In this document: one piece after another, positions 57,669 through 64,000 of the stretch
How the letters are laid out: the number at the start of each line of letters is the position of its first letter
Numbering within the stretch: the stretch's first letter is position 1
DNA from: Streptomyces sp. DSM 15324
Lineage (GTDB): Bacteria; Actinomycetota; Actinomycetes; Streptomycetales; Streptomycetaceae
DNA length: 64,000 bases
Assembly (NCBI RefSeq): GCF_001514285.1
Contig: NZ_KQ949029.1
Location: 24,942 to 88,941 of the forward strand
Reading direction: 5' to 3'
Notes under the pieces: generated by a model
What the model saw: the letters and a program-made list of their open reading frames with translations, nothing else
The model's database searches: none
What the model was told of the DNA's origin: nothing
Translations under genes and position numbers: made by a program

Positions 57669-58691
57669 TCAGACGGTGAGGACGAGCTTGCCCTGGAGGT
57701 GACCGCCGTCGAGCAGCCGGTGCGCGTCGGCGACGCGCTCGACCGGGAACGTCTCCTGCACGTGGACCCGGAGCTTGCCCTGTTCGACGAGTTCGACGAG
57801 ACCTCGCAGGGCGACCGGATCGGGTTCGACCGCGATGCCGCTGAAGCGCATGCCGGCCGCCTCGTACCTGGCGATGAGTTCCGAATCCTCCTCGGCGACC
57901 GCCGTCACCAGGTGACCGCCCGGCCGGAGCACTTCGAGCGACCGCTCGACCGTGTCGCCGCCGATCGTGTCGAGCACGACGTCGATGTCGCGGACCGCCT
58001 CGGTGAAGTCGACCGCCGTGTAGTCGATCACCTCGTCGGCGCCGAACCCCTCGACGAACTTCCGCTTGCTCCCGCCGGCGGTCGCGATCACCTGCGCACC
58101 GAGCGCTTTCGCGATCTGGATCGCGACGTGACCGACCCCGCCACCACCGCCGTGGACCAGGACGCGGTCGCCCTCCCTCACGCCGGCGAGGTCGACGAGG
58201 CCCTGCCATGCCGTCAGCCCGACGACCGGCAGCGCCGACGCCTCGACGTGCGAGAGCGACGCCGGCTTGCGTGCCAGGTGCAACGCCGGCGCCGACACGA
58301 CCTCGGCGTACGCGCTCGCCGCCCGCGGGAACAGCGGCATCCCGAAAACCTCGTCGCCGGGCCTGAACCGCCACGTCCCCCGTGCCTCCTCGACCACGCC
58401 GCTGATGTCCCAGCCCAGAATGACCGGCGGCTGGCCGATCAGCGGGAACTCGCCGGCGCGCAGGCGCGCCTCCAGCGGGTTCAGCCCGATCGCCTTGACG
58501 CGGACGAGAACCTCGGTCGGAAGGGGCTGGGGCTCGGGCGCGTCCACGATGGTGAGCACCTCGGGACCGCCGAGCAGTCGCCCGAGGTTGGCCGTATCGA
58601 CCCTGTGATCAGGACGGGGCAATCCTAGTAAGCGGCGCCATTCCGGGCCGAGCGCGGGAACCGGGCCAGTCCGGCCAGGATCGTCAGCCAC
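57669..58691 (-). CDS. Zinc-less NADP-dependent oxidoreductase (quinone oxidoreductase-like MDR)
   Basis: The product has up to 340 residues. The body is an MDR enzyme without zinc ligands: LLGGPEVLTIVDAPEPQPLP, VKAIGLNPLEARLRAGEFPL, GWDISGVVEEARGTWRFRPG, and the cofactor loop VLVHGGGGGVGHVAIQIAKA (AxxGxxG type). The end is LLDGGHLQGKLVLTV. The family normally begins just before LGGPEVL; the first roughly 35 residues (GRTGPVPALGPEWRRLLGLP) look foreign. The N-terminus may therefore be a fusion created by rearrangement at about 58600. Confidence 0.85.
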   Translation of the reverse strand: MADDPGRTGPVPALGPEWRRLLGLPRPDHRVDTANLGRLLGGPEVLTIVDAPEPQPLPTEVLVRVKAIGLNPLEARLRAGEFPLIGQPPVILGWDISGVVEEARGTWRFRPGDEVFGMPLFPRAASAYAEVVSAPALHLARKPASLSHVEASALPVVGLTAWQGLVDLAGVREGDRVLVHGGGGGVGHVAIQIAKALGAQVIATAGGSKRKFVEGFGADEVIDYTAVDFTEAVRDIDVVLDTIGGDTVERSLEVLRPGGHLVTAVAEEDSELIARYEAAGMRFSGIAVEPDPVALRGLVELVEQGKLRVHVQETFPVERVADAHRLLDGGHLQGKLVLTV

Positions 58692-58865
58692 ACCAGCCGG
58701 AGCGCCAGGATTACCTACTCACGGACACCCTGAGTGCGGTTCTTGTGCTTGTCGACGAGTTCGGCGACAGGACGCCGGCCCTTGAGCACTGCGGCCCGCA
58801 GCATACAAGCGGCTCACCCCGGATGCGCCGATGCCGTGCGGGAACTCCGGCGGACCGAACTCGGC

Positions 58866-58950
58866 GTCCACCCGGTGAAGCTGACCTTGCGGACCAGCGG
58901 ATTGCCGGTCAGCTCGGGCCCGATCTCACGCCGGTCGCCGATCTGCCCCG
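58866..58950 (-). pseudogene. Aldehyde dehydrogenase scrap
   Basis: IGPELTGNPLVRKVSFTG is the classic aldehyde dehydrogenase stretch before the cofactor loop (FTGSTEVG). Only about 25 residues survive. Confidence 0.5.
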
Positions 58951-59129
58951 TACGTCGTCCTGTCCCCAACGTCCCCAGCGGGAGCAGCTCTTGGCGCGGC
59001 TGGCGCAGCGGTCCGCCGTTGTAACCCTGCAGCCACCCCTGGAACTTCCATGCCTGCCGGAAGCTCATCCCGCTGGCACAGGTCATGCCGATCCAGCTGT
59101 CCGCCACGAGCGTCCGGCCCCAAGATCAA

Positions 59130-59474
59130 GGGCGGCCTTGCTCCCGTGCTGATCGACGCGACGAACGTGTCCAGTACCGCCAGGGCCCCGCTGGTCGCCG
59201 CCGCCAAGCGCCACGGCATGCCCCCGAGTGGTCCTGGCGACGCCGGAGGACGTGCGCCTGGCCCGACAGGTCCCGCGCCCGGACAACCGGACCGCCCGAC
59301 AACACCGACCGCGCGCAGCACAAGGCCCGGGTCCACTCCCACCAGTCGCTGCGCGGGGAGGGACTCAACAAGGTCCTCGCGGAGAACCTCTACCGCCTGG
59401 AGCCGTTCCTGCGGCGGCTGAGCGAGACCCGCGACACCGACCTCGGGCTGGACGGCAGCGACGGCCTGGGGTGA
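59130..59474 (+). pseudogene. Polynucleotide kinase-like AAA ATPase, C-terminal scrap with frameshifts
   Basis: Joined frames give VLIDATNVSSTARAPLVAAA, KRHGMP, VVLATPEDVRLARQVPRPDN, then AQHKARVHSHQSLRGEGLNK, VLAENLYRLEPFLRRLSE, and LGLDGSDGLG, then a stop. This matches the second half of AAA-family polynucleotide-kinase-like proteins of Streptomyces. The Walker A part is absent and two frame slips are needed. Confidence 0.6.
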
Positions 59475-59623
59475 CCGTCGGCCACGGCTTCTTCATGGAC
59501 GCTCAACGCGTCCGGTACACCGCCACCCCTTCACCGGCTGAGGGCCAGTGCCCTTTGGGCAGCCCCCTGACACGACCGCGCTCGCTGGCCGACGCAGGGG
59601 GCCATCCATAACCTCTGCCGGTC

Positions 59624-59998
59624 TTACCGGTATCTCCTGTCGGAGCACCAGTCAGGCCCGGTCACGCTCTCACAGACTTGAATGGATGTGACGTCCCCGA
59701 TGCTGTAGCTCCTGGAGCTGCACGGGGATGCCGACCCGTTGGCGTCCCCGAACTCGTCATACCCACTCTCCTTCCAGACCTTGACGTAGACGCCGTGGCC
59801 GTCCGCTTCGACGTCGCATACATAGACGATGTCGTACCAGCTGTTCTGGTACAGATAGGCGTAGTCGTCACCCTGTGTGACCTTGATGAGAGTTTCCGCG
59901 GATGCCGGTGCGATGGCCAGGGCAGAGAAACCAGCCACAACGGCAGCCAGCGCCAGAGCTCGACGCGTCCCGTTTACGACAGCGAGTCCAGGTTTCAA
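59624..59998 (-). CDS. Small secreted protein
   Basis: The product has 124 residues from the TTG at 59998, chosen because AGGAG sits 7 nt ahead; an upstream ATG at 60034 has none. The signal peptide is clear (RALALAAVVAGFSALAIAPA, cleavage at ASA-ET). The mature part of about 85 residues is beta-rich (IKVTQGDDYAYLYQNSWYDI, YVCDVEADGHGVYVKVW) with four cysteines probably forming two disulfides. The family is not recognised. Confidence 0.75.
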   Translation of the reverse strand: MKPGLAVVNGTRRALALAAVVAGFSALAIAPASAETLIKVTQGDDYAYLYQNSWYDIVYVCDVEADGHGVYVKVWKESGYDEFGDANGSASPCSSRSYSIGDVTSIQVCESVTGPDWCSDRRYR

Positions 59999-60403
59999 CT
60001 TCTTACTCCTGTTTCTTTCAGCGGTTATGAGCATGTACGCATCAGGACGCCTGAGGAGGCTGGAAGTTGCACGGGCGTGGTGTCGGTTCTTCGGCACTCC
60101 GCACACGTGAGTTGCACCGTTCCTGACCTAAGACGGCCTGTCATGGGCGGGCCTCCTCCGGCGCATCGCCGCAGAGACGGTTCAGCCCGCGAGTTGTGCG
60201 GCGCCGCTGGTCGGGCGGTGCCGCTGCGCCATGACAGTAGGGGCGGCGGTGCAGTTGTCGCGTCTCACGCCGGGTGGAACTCTGACCCACCGAGCGCGGT
60301 AGCCGCGCGGTTCGTGCGACTTCGGCTGTAGTGGTTCCTACAACTTCCTGGGTACCGCGAAAGGTTGACGCCGCCGCGCGTTCACCGGCGTTAGGCTGCG
60401 GCG
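59999..60403. other. Divergent intergenic region
   Basis: It lies between the leftward small secreted protein and the rightward sensor kinase. No gene or known operator was recognised. Confidence 0.4.
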
Positions 60404-61582
60404 ATGCGCATGCGTACGCCCCGCCCGCTCGTCCTCGACACGCTGATCGCGCTCGCCATGACGTGGGTGGCCGTCCGGCTGGGTCAGGTGTCGGTGGCGC
60501 GGGGCTGGCCGGAACTCGACGCCCCTGCCTATGTGCTGCTCGCCCTGGCGCATCTGCCGGTCGCCTTTCGGAGCAAGGTACCGATGGTGGTGTTCGCGGC
60601 CGTGCAGTTGGCCGGCGTCGCCTACATCAGCCTGGGGTACTGGCCGGTGGCGTCGGCGTTGGGCTCGATGCTTGCCCTGTACACGGTGGCGTCGGTGTAT
60701 TCGGCACGGATTGCCGTCGGCTGTGCGGCCGTGATGATCGCCAAGTGGGCGTTTGTGGGTGTGATCAGCGACAGCTTGTCCATGACGCTAGTGGTGAGCC
60801 AGGCCCTGGTGTTCAGCTTGGTGCTGGTGTGGTCCGGCACGCTGGCCCACCGCTCTCGCGAACTCGCCCGGCAGCTGCGCGTCGAGCAGGCCGAACGGAC
60901 CCGTCGTGAGGTCGCCGCCGAACGTGGGCGCATAGCGCGGGAGCTGCACGACGTCGTCGCCCACCACATGTCGGTGATCTCTGTGCAGGCCGGCCTGGCC
61001 CGGTTCGTCCTGGACTCCGATATCGCCACTGCCCGGGGCGCCCTCGGCACCATCGAGGACACCAGCGGCGAGGCCTTGGAGGAGCTGCGGCGCATCCTGC
61101 ATGTCCTGCGGGAACACGATCTGGGCGGCGCCGAGTCAGCCTCCCCCATGCCCACCCTCGCCCGACTCGACGACCTGCTCGAGCGTATCCGGGCCGGTGG
61201 CGTCCCGGTCGAGCTGAGAATCAAGGGCACCGTGCGTCCGCTCGCCCCGGGCGTCGAATTGTGCGCGTACCGCGTCGTCCAGGAGGCCTTGACCAACGTC
61301 CTCAAACACACGCACCACGCCGACGCACAGGTGCGACTGAACTACCGGCAGCATGAATTGACCGTCACTGTCACGGACAACGGAACGGGCAACGCAGACG
61401 GGCTGATTCCGGCCGGACTCCTGGGAGGCGGCGGACACGGCTTGATTGGCATGCGGGAGCGGGCCAAGCTCTACGGCGGGACGATCAGCGTCGGCCCACG
61501 CGCCGAGGGGGGTTTCGCGGTCCGTCTGACCCTGCCGACGTCGACAACTGGCGCACGGAGGGGAGACGAGCGTAGGAGATGA
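60404..61582 (+). CDS. NarL-type sensor histidine kinase
   Basis: The product has 392 residues. The membrane part (about 1-150) has four to five helices with almost no outside loops (VLDTLIALAMTWVAVRLGQV onward), so it probably senses within the membrane. HisKA_3 follows (ERGRIARELHDVVAHHMSVI, phospho-His), then HATPase_c (VVQEALTNVLKHTHHADAQV, VTDNGTGNADG, GHGLIGMRERAKLYGGTISV). Its stop overlaps the response regulator start (ATGA). Confidence 0.94.
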   Translation: MRMRTPRPLVLDTLIALAMTWVAVRLGQVSVARGWPELDAPAYVLLALAHLPVAFRSKVPMVVFAAVQLAGVAYISLGYWPVASALGSMLALYTVASVYSARIAVGCAAVMIAKWAFVGVISDSLSMTLVVSQALVFSLVLVWSGTLAHRSRELARQLRVEQAERTRREVAAERGRIARELHDVVAHHMSVISVQAGLARFVLDSDIATARGALGTIEDTSGEALEELRRILHVLREHDLGGAESASPMPTLARLDDLLERIRAGGVPVELRIKGTVRPLAPGVELCAYRVVQEALTNVLKHTHHADAQVRLNYRQHELTVTVTDNGTGNADGLIPAGLLGGGGHGLIGMRERAKLYGGTISVGPRAEGGFAVRLTLPTSTTGARRGDERRR

Positions 61583-62247
61583 CCAGAGTCCTCGTCGTCG
61601 ACGACCAGTTCCTCATCCGCGCCGGCCTCGTCGGCCTTCTCAACGCCGCGCCCGGTTTCGAGGTCGCCGGCGAGGCGGGGGACGGCGAGGCCGCGGTGCG
61701 GCTGGCCGCCAGGATGCGGCCCGACGTGATCCTGATGGACATCCGCATGCCCGGCATGAACGGCATCCAGGCCACCAGGCGCATCCTCACGGACGCGGTC
61801 GACCCCGCCCCCCGGGTGCTGGTCCTGACCACCTTCGACCTCGACGAATACGTCTACGGAGCATTACGCGCCGGGGCTTCCGGCTTTCTGCTCAAGGACT
61901 CAGGACCCGAGCGGCTGCTGGCAGCCGTGGCCGCGGTCGGGGGCGGCGACGCACTCTTCGCCCCGAGCGTGACTCGTCGGCTCGTCGAGGCGTATGCCCA
62001 ACGGGACCGATCCACGCCCGACGCCCACCCTCTGCCGGGCCTCGCCATGTTGACCCCCCGCGAGGTCGACGTCCTCAAACTCATTGCGCGCGGCCTGTCC
62101 AACCCCGAGATCGCCGACCGGCTCTCCATCAGCGAGGCGACGGTCAAGACCCACCTCAACCGCGTCATGACCAAGCTCGGCCTGAACAGCCGGGCCCAGG
62201 CGGTAGTGATCGCCTACGAGACAGGCCTGGTGACCCCGGGAGGGTAG
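61579..62247 (+). CDS. NarL/LuxR-type response regulator, TTA-containing
   Basis: The product has 222 residues: the receiver (VLVVDDQFLIRAGLVGLLNA, VILMDIRMPGMNGIQATRRI with the phospho-Asp, VLVLTTFDLDEYVYGALRAG, SGFLLKDSGPERLLAAVAAV) and a LuxR HTH (LTPREVDVLKLIARGLSNPE, IADRLSISEATVKTHLNRVM). Codon 96 (61864-61866) is TTA, so its translation should be bldA-dependent. It is coupled to the kinase gene. Targets are unknown. Confidence 0.95.
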   Translation: MTRVLVVDDQFLIRAGLVGLLNAAPGFEVAGEAGDGEAAVRLAARMRPDVILMDIRMPGMNGIQATRRILTDAVDPAPRVLVLTTFDLDEYVYGALRAGASGFLLKDSGPERLLAAVAAVGGGDALFAPSVTRRLVEAYAQRDRSTPDAHPLPGLAMLTPREVDVLKLIARGLSNPEIADRLSISEATVKTHLNRVMTKLGLNSRAQAVVIAYETGLVTPGG

Positions 62248-62277
62248 GCGGGCAGCGCGGCACGCGACCGCAGACGC

Positions 62278-62412
62278 TCAGGTTCGGTTGGTGACGCGAG
62301 CGTTGGCGCGGCGTACACGTGGCGTCGAAGTGGGGCGGCCCGCGAGCATCCGGAGATCGGGCCGGGCCCCGGCGGTCAGGTCAGGTTCGGGGATGGGGAA
62401 AGTCTCGGGCAT
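62278..62412 (-). CDS. Possible 44-residue peptide
   Basis: The ATG at 62412 is preceded by AGGGAGAGCC. The peptide (PETFPIPEPDLTAGARPDLR onward, Arg-rich end) has an acidic/Pro start and a basic end, without Cys. The following frame does not continue into a known family. It may be a small protein, a truncated gene start, or chance. Confidence 0.35.
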   Translation of the reverse strand: MPETFPIPEPDLTAGARPDLRMLAGRPTSTPRVRRANARVTNRT

Positions 62413-62639
62413 GGCTCTCCCTGGGAATGGGTGTGGCCTCCGGTGTTCGGGAGGTCTTGCCACGGACCGTTACGAATCGTGCGGGAACAGCACGTGGATA
62501 CGCTCGACGCCCATCCACTCGAGCGAGTCCTCCACGCTCGGTGTTCTGGCCCGCAAGGCTGAGCGGTTCATTGCTGGCGGTGAACCACTCACGCGTCGGT
62601 TCCTGCGACTCACCGGCCGAAATCGACGAACCCGCCTGC

Positions 62640-62942
62640 TTCGCCCGGCGGTCACGTCGACGCTGGCGAGACCAGCCGCGCCGCGGCCGCCCGCGAACTG
62701 GCGGAGGAGACCGGCGTCCAGGTGGCCGCCGACGACCTGCGTCAGATCGGCGTCCGGGACTCCCCCGGGCGCGACCCGCGCGGCCGGTTCGTCACCCTTG
62801 CGTACGCGACCGTCGTCCCCGCAACCACCCGGATCACCGCCGGAGACGACGCCCGCACCGCCCGCTGGTGCCCCTGGCCGACCTGCCGGACCAGCTGGCG
62901 TTCGACCACGCCGACATCCTCAGCGCAGCCACGGCCTCCTGA
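62640..62942 (+). pseudogene. Nudix hydrolase, broken
   Basis: The frame contains most of the Nudix box (HVDAGETSRAAAARELAEET, GV), then DLRQIGVRDSPGRDPRGRFV and TLAYATVVPATTRITAGDDA. At about 62868 it must change frame to reach VPLADLPDQLAFDHADILSA and the stop. The N-terminal strands are not recognisable. Frameshift and truncation make it inactive. Confidence 0.75.
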
Positions 62943-62949
62943 ACCAACC

Positions 62950-63191
62950 CCACGCGAGTCACCGCCGTCCTCACCATCGTCGCCACCCTGTTGGGCGCGA
63001 TCGTGAGCGGCCGATTCCAGGAGCGCGCCGCCGAACGGCAGGTGCGCGTCACCCACGGCGAGCCGGTCCGCCGCGACCGCCTGGAGGCCGTCACCACGCT
63101 GGCCTGCGCCGCCACCGACCATCGGCGGGCCCTGTGGATGCGCGGCGACGCCGTCCTTCACATCGGCGCGCCCACCGAGAACCGGAGGTAG
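62950..63191 (+). pseudogene. Small membrane-protein fragment
   Basis: RVTAVLTIVATLLGAIVSGR is one membrane helix, followed by a helical FQERAAERQVRVTHGEPVRR, DRLEAVTTLACAATDHRRAL. Such proteins in Streptomyces are about 150-200 residues with a conserved start; here neither a start nor a normal end is visible. Confidence 0.4.
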
Positions 63192-63370
63192 TTGTGACTG
63201 GTGGATGGATACCGCAGGCTCAATGCGGTCGCCCGGACGGCCACCTTCAGCTCCTCCTCAACAGGAGGCACCCACGAGGTCGTGCCACGCACCCACGCAT
63301 CATGGGCCCGTGCGCATTGCATCTGCCCATCCCAGTCATCGTCCGGCGACCACCGGGCGCCATCTCCCAT
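63158..63370 (-). CDS. Doubtful 70-residue protein
   Basis: The leftward frame from the ATG at 63370 has protein-like composition (RWSPDDDWDGQMQCARAHDA, TTSWVPPVEEELKVAVRAT). It has no ribosome site and overlaps another fragment. Possibly the remains of a gene. Confidence 0.3.
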   Translation of the reverse strand: MGDGARWSPDDDWDGQMQCARAHDAWVRGTTSWVPPVEEELKVAVRATALSLRYPSTSHNYLRFSVGAPM

Positions 63371-63486
63371 GAGCCGAGTCTGACCGAACACCTGAGCGCA
63401 GGTAACCCCCGACGGGACCGGACTTGGCCCGCACGCTTCACCGCTCTCGCCGCTTGCCAAACCGCATGAGGAATCGGTGAGGATGC

Positions 63487-64000
63487 TCAACCTTCCCTGA
63501 CACTGGGCCCTTCCTGCGGTCGGCGGGACGCGTCGGGGAGGTCGGCCAGGCGCCGCGCCCAGAAGGAGCGGTCGGTCCAGCGGGCCTCCCGGGCGTGGAT
63601 GACACGGTGGCCGCGCAGATACGCGCTCCGTGCGGCCGCGACCTTGTCCGCGTATGCGGCGAGGGCCGATTCCGCGCCGTAGGGGGCACGACCCAGGCGG
63701 GTGTCGACGGCCAGGCCCGCGCCCAGCCCGGTGTAGAGAGCGGTCAGCACGCCCTGGGAAGAGAGCGGGTCGAACGCGACCGCCGCGTCCCCGGCGGCGG
63801 TCCAGCCGTCTCCGTACACCGTGTCCAGGTGCGCCGTGTGCGCGGCGGCCCGGCGGGGCGCGGCAGGTGACGTGGGCAGGGGTCCGTCCCGGTGGACCCA
63901 CCGGGACACGTGACGGGTGGCCGTCATCCGTCGGCGGAAGTGGCGTGCGGTGTGGGAAGCGGCGGGCAGGTCGGCGTCGGTGAAGTAGGCGACCAGTCGC
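63487..64000 (-). CDS. FAD-dependent oxidoreductase / tryptophan-halogenase-like, C-terminal part
   Basis: The frame is open through the right window edge, so this is the 3' end of a longer leftward gene. RLVAYFTDADLPAASHTARH, then VYGDGWTAAGDAAVAFDPLS and SQGVLTALYTGLGAGLAVDT form the second FAD-binding motif (GD...DP) of the PHBH/halogenase group. The end is helical (YADKVAAARSAYLRGHRVIH, REARWTDRSFWARRL). Members with this tail are usually annotated as tryptophan 7-halogenase-like or NAD(P)/FAD-dependent oxidoreductases. The halogenase WxWxIP motif would lie outside the window, so the activity is unresolved. Confidence 0.8.
   Translation of the reverse strand, partial: RLVAYFTDADLPAASHTARHFRRRMTATRHVSRWVHRDGPLPTSPAAPRRAAAHTAHLDTVYGDGWTAAGDAAVAFDPLSSQGVLTALYTGLGAGLAVDTRLGRAPYGAESALAAYADKVAAARSAYLRGHRVIHAREARWTDRSFWARRLADLPDASRRPQEGPSVREG

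Noticed and set aside
1..64000. tRNA genes and CRISPR arrays
   Set aside because: No cloverleaf end with a T-loop consensus and no regular spacer-repeat pattern was noticed; a tRNAscan and CRISPR finder run would settle this.

Overview
The window is high-GC actinomycete DNA and almost certainly Streptomyces. Supporting signs are G/C-ending codons, GTG/TTG starts behind purine-rich ribosome sites, rare TTA leucine codons, a Streptomyces-type contractile injection system, and IS5/IS110/IS256/IS701/ISL3 transposases of Streptomyces type. No tRNA, rRNA or CRISPR array was recognised.

Layout. 1-5.3 kb is an insertion-sequence graveyard (IS5, IS701, IS110 and a tyrosine-recombinase fragment) around one intact secreted serine hydrolase. 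5.6-12.2 kb holds an FAD monooxygenase coupled to an odd membrane protein, an integrase fragment, a damaged SDR coupled to a MerR regulator, and a HEAT-like protein. 13.1-16.7 kb is a TetR-controlled patatin/Baeyer-Villiger monooxygenase unit plus an NTF2-like protein. 16.9-18.3 kb is an intact IS256-family element with its 8-bp target duplication, next to an ADP-ribosylglycohydrolase. 19.5-23.5 kb contains a decayed DM13 gene, an ECF sigma/zinc-finger anti-sigma pair, an M23 peptidase and a DUF5707-like protein.

23.7-52.0 kb is the most interesting part. A DUF4157 (eCIS-core) protein with a lower-GC beta-solenoid tail lies first. A lipoprotein, a two-component system and a MacB-like exporter follow. 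Then comes the contractile injection system: a TTA-containing LuxR regulator, DUF4255 protein, AAA+ ATPase, a divergent ricin-lectin membrane protein, sheath, tube, assembly protein, DUF6760 protein, a 1212-aa Ala/Pro-rich VQR-repeat protein, second tube-like protein, LysM hub, VgrG-like spike, gp25, gpJ-like baseplate, gpI, and a zinc-ribbon membrane protein matching CisA. The run from sheath to CisA is nearly all overlapping or closely spaced, as expected for one assembly operon. The ATPase and DUF4255 protein would cap and assemble the particle, and the CisA-like protein would link it to the membrane.

52.3-64 kb holds a DUF2238 membrane protein, a lipoprotein, an unusual protein with an internal AA10 (LPMO-like) domain and no signal peptide, a zinc-less quinone oxidoreductase, a small secreted protein, a NarL-type two-component system, and the end of an FAD-dependent halogenase-like gene. 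Between them are many gene scraps (SpoIIE phosphatase, ISL3, IS5, aldehyde dehydrogenase, polynucleotide-kinase-like, Nudix).

All family names come from reading translated sequence and recalled motifs; no database search was run.
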